64,000 nucleotides of DNA from Lichenostomus cassidix (Eukaryota; Chordata; Aves; Passeriformes; Meliphagidae). Both the position numbers and the translations under genes were made by a program. The DNA lies in assembly GCA_008360975.2 (NCBI GenBank), contig CM039210.1, forward strand, positions 15,936,293-16,000,292. The letters are read 5' to 3'. Below are positions 21,775-30,474 of the stretch, one piece after another (position 1 is the stretch's first letter; each line of letters begins with the position of its first letter). The notes beneath the pieces were generated by a model that did no database searches, was not told the origin of the DNA, and saw nothing but the letters and a program-made list of their open reading frames with translations.

Positions 21775-24700
21775 ATGAGTAATGTAGGGTTGATGGGAGG
21801 TTTCCCCGTACCGCCGGTAGATGGCGCCCAGACACAAGCACAGGCAATGATGTTAGGAAACTATAGGGACCAAAGCAGACTAGACCGGGATCTGAAGGTG
21901 AGGATAGAAATAGGCGGACAGGAGCAGGAATTTATGGTTGATACAGGGGCTACTCACTCAGTTTTAAATAAACGGTTGGGACCCATAAGTGACACAACTA
22001 TACAGGTAATAGGAGCTACGGGACAATTGGAGGAAAGGCCTTTTCTACTACCCCTTAATTTAAAATTCGGAGGAAAGGAACTGGATCATCAGTTTTTGTA
22101 TATGCCAAACTGCCCTCAGCCTCTGTTTGGACGGGATTTGCTGTCTCTATTAAATGCTAAAATTATATTTGAACAGGGTCGAGATAAATTGGAAATTCCG
22201 GATGAAGAAATCGGGAAAATATTTGCAATAAAAGAAGTGGACTCAGTACCGATTCCAACAGAGATTGAACATGCAGTGGTACCCTGGGTTTGGGAGGTGG
22301 GAACTCCGGGAAAATCAAAGGTTGCCCAGCCGGTGGTAGTTGAGCTAAAAGAAGGAGCTAAACCGGTTAGGATAAAACAGTATCCCATTAAAGCAGAGGC
22401 TCGGCAGGGAGTAGCTCCGCTGATAGCGCAGTTTACAGTGCAAGGATTATTAAAGGAATGTGAATCAGAGTATAATACTCCTATATTCCCGGTGAAGAAA
22501 CCAAATGGTAAGTATAGATTAGTTCAAGATTTAAGGGCTATAAACGAGATAGTTAAAGACATTCACCCGGTGGTTGCCAACCCTTACACATTGTTAACAT
22601 CTGTATCGGAACGATTTAAATGGTTTACTGTGATTGATTTAAAGGATGCCTTCTTCTGCATCCCACTGGCAATAGAGAGCATGAAGTATTTTGCCTTTGA
22701 ATGGGAAGAACCAATGACAGGAAGGAAGAAACAGCTCACCTGGACCAGACTGCCTCAAGGATTCAAAAACAGCCCTACCATCTTTGGTAATCAATTGGCA
22801 AAGGAATTAGAAGAATGGAAAACGACTCAGGTGAGAGAATCTCCATATTCTTATGTAGTATTGCAGTATGTAGATGATATTCTTTTGGCCACAGAAGACA
22901 AGAAGGTATGCCTCCGATTAACTGTTGCATTATTGAATATGTTGGGGCAAGCAGGATACAAGGTATCCAAGGAAAAAGTACAACTGGTCAGAGAAAGCGT
23001 CCTGTACCTAGGATGTGAGCTAACACAAGGCCTCAGACGTTTGGGGGTTAATAGAATTGAAGCTATATGCTCCATTCCACTCCCTAGAAATCACCAGGAG
23101 TTAAGATCCTTTCTGGGAATGGTTGGATGGTGCAGGCTATGGATTCCGAATTTCGGCCTGATAGCAAAACCCCTATATGAGGCTCTAAAAGAATCCCAAT
23201 TGAAATGGAATACAAACAGGGAAAAGGCGTTCCAGGATTTGAAACAAGCATTAAAAGAAGCCCTGGCCTTGGGGTTGCCAGATTTAAACAAAGACTTTCA
23301 ATTATATGTGAATGAAAGGCAGAAACTAGCATTGGGAGTTCTAACCCAGAAGTTGGGATCCTGGAAGAGGCCTGTGGGATATTTCTCCAAACAACTGGAC
23401 ACTGTAAGTACCGGTTGGCCGTCATGCTTGCGGGCCGTTGCGGCTACGGTACTTCTCATTCAGGAAGCCAGGAAACTTACCATGGGAAAAAGAATGACGG
23501 TGTATGTTCCCCACATGGTACTAGCTGTCTTGGAGCAAAAGGGGGGTCATTGGCTATCTTCCAGTAGAATGCTGCAGTATCAAGCTATTCTAAAAGAACA
23601 AGATGACATAGAACTCCAAACGACTAATCATATTAATCCAGCAGAGTTCCTCCACAGTGAGATGGAAGAACATGAGCTCTCCCATGACTGTGTGGAAGTG
23701 ATTGAACAAGTTTATTCGAGCCGAGCGGATTTGAAGGATGACCCCCTGGATGCTCCAGACTGGGAATTATTCACCGATGGTTCCAGTTTTATGGAAAACG
23801 GTACCAGGTATGCGGGATATTCAGTGGTTACAGTTACTCGAGTTGTGGAGGCACAAGCCTTGCCACCAGGTACGTCAGCCCAAAAGGCTGAGATCATTGG
23901 ACTCACTCGAGCCTTGATATTGAGCACTGGGAAAACTGTAAATATTTGGACTGATTCCAAGTATGCCTTTGGTGTGGTGCATGTTCACGGAGCACTATGG
24001 AAAGAAAGAGGACTTCTTAATTCCCAAGGGGCTGTAATAAAACATCGCACAGAAGTGTTAGCATTGTTGGATGCTGTACACCGACCAGAGCGAGTGGCCG
24101 TTATGCATGTCCGGGGACATCAGAATGAAGAAGGAAAAATCTACCAAGGTAATCATTTAGCAGATGTAACTGCAAAGCAGGCAGCTCGTCAAGTATGGAC
24201 TCAGATGGCTCTCATACCAACTAAGGTAAACCCCGTTACACCTTATATGCAACAAGCTCCAAAGTATTCACAGGATGATGAAAAACTAGCCATGTTATTG
24301 AAAGCTCGGAAAGGAGCAACAGGATGGTACATAACCAATACAGGACAAGTAGTTGTTCCCATACAGATAATGAAGGCCATCCTCATAGCTGAACATAACA
24401 AAAGTCATTGGGGAGCAGAAGCATTGGTACAATTTTTGAAGAATGAAATAATTTCCAATCAGATGTTAACGTTGGCAAAACGGGTGAATGCAATGTGCCC
24501 AGTTTGTTTAAAGAATAATCCTATTGTCAGGAAACAGATTCAGATGGGAAAATTACAAGTAGGACCAGAACCGGGAGATTATTGGCAGGTGGATTTTTCA
24601 GAATTACCCAAAGCACAAGGGTATAAATATATCCTGGTGTATGTGTGTACCTTTTCAGGGTGGCCAGAGGCCTTTCCGTGTAGGACTAATCAGGCAAAAG

Positions 24701-25398
24701 AAGTAGTGAAAACTCTCTTGAAAGAGATAATACCTAGATTTGGAGTACCTTTGGGGTTGTCATCAGATAGAGGTCCTCACTTCATTGCTAATATTGTGCA
24801 GGATGTAGCACGGATGTTAGATATTGCTTGGAATCTCCATACTCCTTGGAGACCGCAATCTAGTGGGCAAGTAGAAAGAATGAATCAAACTTTAAAGGGC
24901 CAAATTAAGAAAATCTGTCAAGAAGTCAAATTACAATGGCCTCAGGCTTTGCCACTTGCTCTCCTCCGAATTAGAATCAAGCCAAGGGAAAGATTAGGCG
25001 TGAGCCCCTATGAGATACTATATGGAAAACCTTACCATGCAACTACTTTAAAAGGAGACCCGCATGTGGTAGGGGATCAGGCAGTATATAATTATGTTGT
25101 TTCTCTGCATAGAGTTCTCAGTGCCTTGCGTGGAGCCCTGCAGTGGAACAGACCTCTTCCACTGGAAAACCCTGTGCATGATGTTCAACCAGGAGACCAA
25201 GTATATGTGAAGAACTGGTTCACAGACCCACTGAGAGAATCATGGGACGGCCCGTATCAGGTGATACTAACAACATTCACAGCAATCAAAGTGGCCGGAA
25301 TCGACTCCTGGATACATTACACGCGAGTCAAGAAGATGCCAACTCAGTGGGAATCCCAAGTCGTGTCCCCCATGCGATTGATTTTACGAGCAAAATGA
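21775..25398 (+). CDS. pol: Pol of ERV C (protease, RT, RNase H, integrase)
   Basis: An open frame of 1207 residues with every pol domain. The aspartic protease motif VDTGAT is at 55-60. RT has LVQDLRAIN, LPQGFKNSP and the catalytic YVDD at 365-368. RNase H has TDGSS with Asp 668. Integrase has the His pair 874/878 and a CPVC zinc site, the catalytic triad Asp940, Asp998 and Glu1034 (35 residues between the last two), and a C-terminal WDGPYQV segment. The shared gag-pol frame and the overlap with env (ATGA, 25395-25398) point to a gamma-type organisation. No stop or frameshift interrupts it. The first Met is only the ORF start; in life it would be made by stop suppression from gag. Confidence 0.9.
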   Translation: MSNVGLMGGFPVPPVDGAQTQAQAMMLGNYRDQSRLDRDLKVRIEIGGQEQEFMVDTGATHSVLNKRLGPISDTTIQVIGATGQLEERPFLLPLNLKFGGKELDHQFLYMPNCPQPLFGRDLLSLLNAKIIFEQGRDKLEIPDEEIGKIFAIKEVDSVPIPTEIEHAVVPWVWEVGTPGKSKVAQPVVVELKEGAKPVRIKQYPIKAEARQGVAPLIAQFTVQGLLKECESEYNTPIFPVKKPNGKYRLVQDLRAINEIVKDIHPVVANPYTLLTSVSERFKWFTVIDLKDAFFCIPLAIESMKYFAFEWEEPMTGRKKQLTWTRLPQGFKNSPTIFGNQLAKELEEWKTTQVRESPYSYVVLQYVDDILLATEDKKVCLRLTVALLNMLGQAGYKVSKEKVQLVRESVLYLGCELTQGLRRLGVNRIEAICSIPLPRNHQELRSFLGMVGWCRLWIPNFGLIAKPLYEALKESQLKWNTNREKAFQDLKQALKEALALGLPDLNKDFQLYVNERQKLALGVLTQKLGSWKRPVGYFSKQLDTVSTGWPSCLRAVAATVLLIQEARKLTMGKRMTVYVPHMVLAVLEQKGGHWLSSSRMLQYQAILKEQDDIELQTTNHINPAEFLHSEMEEHELSHDCVEVIEQVYSSRADLKDDPLDAPDWELFTDGSSFMENGTRYAGYSVVTVTRVVEAQALPPGTSAQKAEIIGLTRALILSTGKTVNIWTDSKYAFGVVHVHGALWKERGLLNSQGAVIKHRTEVLALLDAVHRPERVAVMHVRGHQNEEGKIYQGNHLADVTAKQAARQVWTQMALIPTKVNPVTPYMQQAPKYSQDDEKLAMLLKARKGATGWYITNTGQVVVPIQIMKAILIAEHNKSHWGAEALVQFLKNEIISNQMLTLAKRVNAMCPVCLKNNPIVRKQIQMGKLQVGPEPGDYWQVDFSELPKAQGYKYILVYVCTFSGWPEAFPCRTNQAKEVVKTLLKEIIPRFGVPLGLSSDRGPHFIANIVQDVARMLDIAWNLHTPWRPQSSGQVERMNQTLKGQIKKICQEVKLQWPQALPLALLRIRIKPRERLGVSPYEILYGKPYHATTLKGDPHVVGDQAVYNYVVSLHRVLSALRGALQWNRPLPLENPVHDVQPGDQVYVKNWFTDPLRESWDGPYQVILTTFTAIKVAGIDSWIHYTRVKKMPTQWESQVVSPMRLILRAK

Positions 25399-27779
25399 AA
25401 ATTGTAATTGCTGTATTTCTAGTTATGCTAAAAATATTACCTGTTGATGAACATGTACTTGTCACTGTTTCAGATCCTGTAATCGGAGCAATGGAAGGAA
25501 TGACTGTAAACTTGACTTGTGAAATCACTGATGACCAGGGAGCTGGAGTCGATGAGATAAGTACATATTGGAGAAAAGAGCAAACACTCACTAATGTTAT
25601 CAATAGTACATTTTGGGATAAGGACACACAAAGAGGCAATACCACATTACAACTTACCAACGTTAGCATGGAAAGTGCTGGGATATATACATGTCTGGTA
25701 AAAATTAGGTGGAGTTTTGATTATAAACAAATCACACTAGGGGTTATGACATGGCAAAGCAACTCGGCAATAAAAGTCTCACCTTACCAAGCATCAGTTG
25801 ACATGTGGGATGGTCCACCCTCAAAAATAAATTGCTCATTCACAGCCCAACATGAATGTAGCAGCATGTTCACAGTTACTTGGTGGAAATTAGCTAGACA
25901 GATAATGTGGGAAAGGCCGGAAGGAAAGAGTGACCTGCAGGCAGGAAGCGATAGTGGAATTGGATGGTTAAATGATACTCAGGCACGTGTGGGGAAAAAT
26001 GAGGGATTATATCTCTGTGTGATAAGCTGTGGTTCTATGATGGGGTACGGGAAGAGAGAAGTACAAGGAAAAAGTCATCTAATGGATGGGTTAAGACCTA
26101 CCCATGGGATTTACCAGGCGGTCCGTGGTACTTCTGTAATTTTATTTTGCCAACCAGAGCGTGGAATTGTTTTCTCTGAGTTTGGATGGTGGTTTAAGAA
26201 AGGAAATGTCCAGGAAGGGGGGAAATACCAATTAGAGAAGCGATTAGGAGGCATGTTAACTCTAGTGATACAGGATGTTCAACCAGAGGATGAAGGGACA
26301 TATTGGTGTTGGATTGCCCAAGATGCATGGTGGACACACGCTGTGACTTTGGTATCCCTTACTAGGGCACGAATAAATAAAAGAAGAATTAGAGATGTTG
26401 AAATTGGAAATAAAACCTGGGTTTTTCACCATAACCCAGAACAAGAAAACTTAATTGTAGGTTTAATTCGAGACTTTGGAGAAATGCAGAATGTTTCTAA
26501 AATCACTGCTTGTTTACCTCTGCCTCGAGCAGCGGGAGAACCAATTCCATGGGGAATAGTTCCCGTCACTGATTTGTCTGAGGCATATGTACATGTAACT
26601 TGGAGCTGTAAATTGGTTCCTAATGAGTACTATGACTGGAAAGAGGGTTGTATGTTGGTCCAGAGGGTTACTGAACACCAATGCAGGCAGATGCCAGGAT
26701 ATTATGCATGGCTGACAACATCAAGAGGTAATAAGTGTGTTGTTTCAGGGCCTGTTTCAGAACCGTGTAACAAAGTGACTCTCAAGGAACAAAAGGTTAG
26801 AGAGGAAGAAGTCTGTCAAAATGTTACCCAGACCCAGTCTTTAGAAGACGAATGGGGAACAATTTGGGGACCAAGCCTTTTAGAAACATATAGCTACTTA
26901 GGACAAGTTAATTGGTGCATACAATGGACAGGAAGTAAAAACCAGACTTACACTGAGGTAATGAACCTCCAGACTACCAGACGGGAGAAGAGGGACCAAA
27001 AAGACATCTGGAATTGTACCCAAGTAATCACATGTGACACACCAAAAGATAAAATAGGGCTCGTACCAGTAAGAGTCTTGCTAAAATGGGGATGTGAATG
27101 TCGAGGATACAACCATAAAATTACAGACCAAATTCAAGGAGATGAAAATGGGAAGAGAATCATCAGTTGTAAATCTACTACTATCAGAAGTCCAGGAAAC
27201 CTAGTTTGGGTTATGGGGCATGGAAAGTGGACCACCCATATGCCAATAGATGGGCCTGTCACACAAATTACTTTAGGAATTCCGACCTTATGTCCGTTTT
27301 GGAAACAGTCTAATTTGACCCGACAATCAGCTAGGACTAAACAAGACTTGGATGATGAAAACGAATGGCATGAGCCAACCAGTGGAGTTAAATTCGGGTG
27401 GGCTTTGGAATCCTTGTTTGCACCTATAGCTTCATATCGGAACAGGGATACGCTCTACAAACTAATGGGGCAGACTGAAAGATTGGCAGCAGCCACTAAG
27501 AAAGGATTTAAAGATTTCAATATTCAGTTACAGGCTACCACAAGAATGACATTACAAAATAGAATGCAGTTTATTAAAGGAGAAGCGGTGCGGGGGAGGC
27601 ACACTGGGGGCTCTCGGGTGGGGCGGTCCACGCAGCTGCCGGGTGCAGAGCAAGGCGGGGCTGGGGTCGCGGCCACACCACACCGAGAGAACAAAGGGAG
27701 GGGGTTTTTAGGGGGAGGTGCGGGGTTTCTCGGGGAGGGACAACAGGGGCGGAGCCAACGGGGCTCCGGGACAACATGA
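25395..27779 (+). CDS. env: Env of ERV C with N-terminal Ig-like domains, TM truncated
   Basis: The start codon overlaps the pol stop. A signal-peptide-like N-terminus (1-20) is followed by three Ig-like units. Unit 1, about 22-118: Cys42, Trp59, GIYTC ending at Cys100. Unit 2, about 128-225: Cys147, Trp163/164, GLYLC ending at Cys208. Unit 3, about 238-325: Cys252, Trp265/266, DEGTYWC ending at Cys305. A basic cluster (324-333) leads into a cysteine-rich surface subunit (ITACLPLPRAAG at 370-381; CECR at 567-570). A weak cleavage-like site lies at 643-650, then a helical TM region, LYKLMGQTERLAAATKKGF at 687-705. The retroviral part stops near residue 725 (27567), before any membrane anchor. 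The remaining 70 codons are read from unrelated GC-rich DNA. Fusion machinery is therefore incomplete, and the product would be secreted or unstable. Confidence 0.8.
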   Translation: MKIVIAVFLVMLKILPVDEHVLVTVSDPVIGAMEGMTVNLTCEITDDQGAGVDEISTYWRKEQTLTNVINSTFWDKDTQRGNTTLQLTNVSMESAGIYTCLVKIRWSFDYKQITLGVMTWQSNSAIKVSPYQASVDMWDGPPSKINCSFTAQHECSSMFTVTWWKLARQIMWERPEGKSDLQAGSDSGIGWLNDTQARVGKNEGLYLCVISCGSMMGYGKREVQGKSHLMDGLRPTHGIYQAVRGTSVILFCQPERGIVFSEFGWWFKKGNVQEGGKYQLEKRLGGMLTLVIQDVQPEDEGTYWCWIAQDAWWTHAVTLVSLTRARINKRRIRDVEIGNKTWVFHHNPEQENLIVGLIRDFGEMQNVSKITACLPLPRAAGEPIPWGIVPVTDLSEAYVHVTWSCKLVPNEYYDWKEGCMLVQRVTEHQCRQMPGYYAWLTTSRGNKCVVSGPVSEPCNKVTLKEQKVREEEVCQNVTQTQSLEDEWGTIWGPSLLETYSYLGQVNWCIQWTGSKNQTYTEVMNLQTTRREKRDQKDIWNCTQVITCDTPKDKIGLVPVRVLLKWGCECRGYNHKITDQIQGDENGKRIISCKSTTIRSPGNLVWVMGHGKWTTHMPIDGPVTQITLGIPTLCPFWKQSNLTRQSARTKQDLDDENEWHEPTSGVKFGWALESLFAPIASYRNRDTLYKLMGQTERLAAATKKGFKDFNIQLQATTRMTLQNRMQFIKGEAVRGRHTGGSRVGRSTQLPGAEQGGAGVAATPHRENKGRGFLGGGAGFLGEGQQGRSQRGSGTT

Positions 27780-28075
27780 GGGACAAGCGGGGGAGCAAAT
27801 GAAATATAACTAGGGAGGGGATTACAAACAACCCATGGGGGAAGCCCGGCAACAGAACATTCTAGTGAGGGCAAGCAGCAGGGGCGGTGATAGGGGCGGG
27901 GAAGCGAACTTTAAACCAATAAACTTAGGAAAAACTTTCCAGGGGAGGGAGAGTACGGCTCATGGCCCGGCCTCCTCCGAGCCCCAGGATATGGCATCTT
28001 CAGTGGTTTCTGCATGGATGGCATTGGCCAATGGTCCTGGGGACTCGGGATCCGCGGCATCGGGCCGCCGTACCT
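27568..28075 (+). other. GC-rich segment of unknown origin between ERV C and remnant E
   Basis: No protein similarity is visible. It is purine-rich with GGGGCGG boxes, and near 27917 AACCAATAAACTTAGGAAAA resembles the end of an ERV internal region or an LTR. It truncates the C env at 27567 and meets the minus pol remnant at 28076. It could be a piece of another LTR or a host CpG-rich segment. Confidence 0.35.
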
Positions 28076-29440
28076 CTACACTTCTGGGTCTGGGGCTGGT
28101 TTGATTCGCGAGTAATGGATCCAGGAGTCTCCACCAGTTGTTTTTACTGCTGTATGAGTAGTCAATAGAACTTGATAGGGTCCTTTCCACTTGGGCTGAA
28201 GGGGTTCTTCACTCCACGACCGGACGTAAACCCAATCTCCTGGCTGATGAGGGTGCACTTGAATATCCAATGGAACTGGTGAGGCTAAAACGACAAACTT
28301 ATGCAGCGATGAAAGTGTTTTTCCCAAGGAAATTACATACTCTTTCAAATGATGATCACCTATTACGTGATTTTCTCCAGGAACCATCACGGTTTGGTAA
28401 GGTCTTCCATACAGGATTTCAAATGGGCTTACCTTCTCCTTGGAACTTGGCTGAATTCTGATTCTAAGTAAAGCCAAAGGCAGAGCCTGTGGCCACTTAA
28501 GCGAGGTTTCCTGACAGATTTTACTCATTTGTCTTTTTAGGCTTTGATTCATTCTTTCAACTCTGCCACTGGATTATGGTCTCCAAGGAGTATGCAAATC
28601 CCATTTGATTCCTAAAGTTTTGGACAGGTTTTGCACAATATCTGCGATGAAATGGGGTCCCCTATCAGAGGACATTCCTAAGGGGACTCCGAACTGAGGT
28701 ACTATTTCCTTTAACAATATTTTAGTAACTTCTTTAGATTTGTTGGTGCGACAGGGAAAAGCTTCAGGCCATCCAGAAAATGTATCAACCAAAACTAGCA
28801 GGTATCAAAATCCCTCTTGCTGAGGTAATTCAGAGAAATCAATTTGCTAATAGTCACCTGGACAATTTCCTCTTTTTGTGGTTCCAGGAGAAGGTCTTTT
28901 GTAGGACTGAGGATTGTTCTGCAAGCATATTTTACATTTCCCAACAATACTTTTAATGATTCCAGTCATTCTTACACTGACTACTTGTGGCTTTAAGCTA
29001 TCAATAATAGCTTCTGCCCCCCAATGTGTTTCCTTATGCTTGTCTTCAGCTATTTGTCTCATTACTGCTTGAGGTACTATAACTTGTTTTTGTGATGTCA
29101 CCCACCACCCCTCAGAGTTTAGGTGGGCTTTTAAGTGTTCAACTAACATTTTATCATGGGTTTGGTATTCCGGGGTTACTTGTGGAAGGTTCGTGTATTT
29201 TGATGGAACAACTATAAGGATGCTTTTCTCTGCCACCTCTTTAGCAGTTTTATCTGCCAATCTGTTTCCAACATTAGTCGGTGTATTTCCAAATTGATTA
29301 GCTTTACAGTGCATAACAGCCACTTGGATTGGTAGCTGAACGCTATCCAGAAGTTGTTTAATAACATCTCCATACTTAATAGGAGATCCTTGTGCTGAGA
29401 GGAGCCCTCGTTCTTTCCAGATAGCTCCATGAGCATGTAC
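28076..29440 (-). pseudogene. Gamma-like pol remnant E: RNase H end and integrase
   Basis: Minus-strand pieces in pol order: end of RNase H (HAHGAIWKERGLL near 29430), integrase zinc region (HKETHWGAEA and CKICLQNNP), core (DTFSGWPEAFPCRT, SSDRGPHF), and C-terminal region ([20 protein letters not shown]). Stops near 28850, 28795 and 28573 break it. The 28080-28515 part is nearly the same as 18800-19233. Provirus F interrupts it at 29446. Confidence 0.8.
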
Positions 29441-29445
29441 CACTC

Positions 29446-30338
29446 TGTCTTGGTTTGAAAGACAGGTGTCTGCCAAGGTTGAACCCTCCCCTAGAGCAGA
29501 GGATGTGATTTTCCTTCCCCTCCTCCCTCCGAATTATTTAATTTTGTAAATCAAGGGCTTTCAGGCAAAGGTATGGGAAAAAGGAGTATCAGTTCTTTAC
29601 TAGTATCTATAAACAAACAATAACAATAATAGCAAACCACAACTAGAACCAGAAAACCAAACAGCAGATAACGTGAGCTGCTGAGCCTTCTCCTGTGTGG
29701 TGCAATCACGGTTGCAAGCAGCAGGGGCGCTGTTGAGCTCCCTGCCGGCCTGGGCAGGTGCGATGACTCCCGAGCGGCTGCAGGTGGCGCTGTGGCGCAG
29801 GGTCAGGTCACCGTCCGGCAGCTGCAATGGCGGACAGGCTGAGAAACACGCAGGGCAGCAGGAAACAGCTCAGGGCAGCGAGAGAACAGGGCAGTAGGAG
29901 CGGGCGCTCTCTCTCTCCGGCCAGCGAGAATTTCTGCAGTCACAGCAGACGCCGCAGTCTCGTGCGGCAGAGGGCGGGGGCAGGCAGCAGGGGCCGCGGG
30001 ACTCTCCCGGCAGCAGCCACGAGGGAACGCAGCCCGGGGGGGGAAAACGTGCCCTTCCTCGTGAGGAGAAAAGTTGAATCAAAGCTCACCCAGCCAGGAG
30101 AAAAGAGAAACGGGGCACAGTTGGATTTCCTCTGGTAGCAGCTGGAAAGCAAAGAGCCAGCAGCCTCTACCCTCAGCGTCCGAACCACGAGAGAGAGTGT
30201 TCCCAGGGCCGGCTCTTCCCTTACCTTGCCCTGCCCAAAAACCTAGCTTTTGTCTTTTACAAAAGCCTTGATCGCTCTGAACATCGGACTATTTGTTGCT
30301 TAGTAACAGGAATGGGAAGAAATTCTCAACCCCCGACA
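29446..30338 (-). mobile_element. 3' LTR of provirus F
   Basis: On the minus strand it starts TGTCGGGGG and ends AAACCAAGACA. The U3 side is preceded by a purine-rich tract (30339-30365). It is nearly identical to 35615-36478 and related to the solo LTR 52952-53866. Confidence 0.88.
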
Positions 30339-30474
30339 TAATCCACCCCGAATTTTTCCCATTCCAACATGTTACCTTGAGCTTAAACATTTAGATTATA
30401 TACACACATGCATTACTCTAATTATATACATATATACATACAGATATGGATACAGGCACAGTGTTATGGACAAT

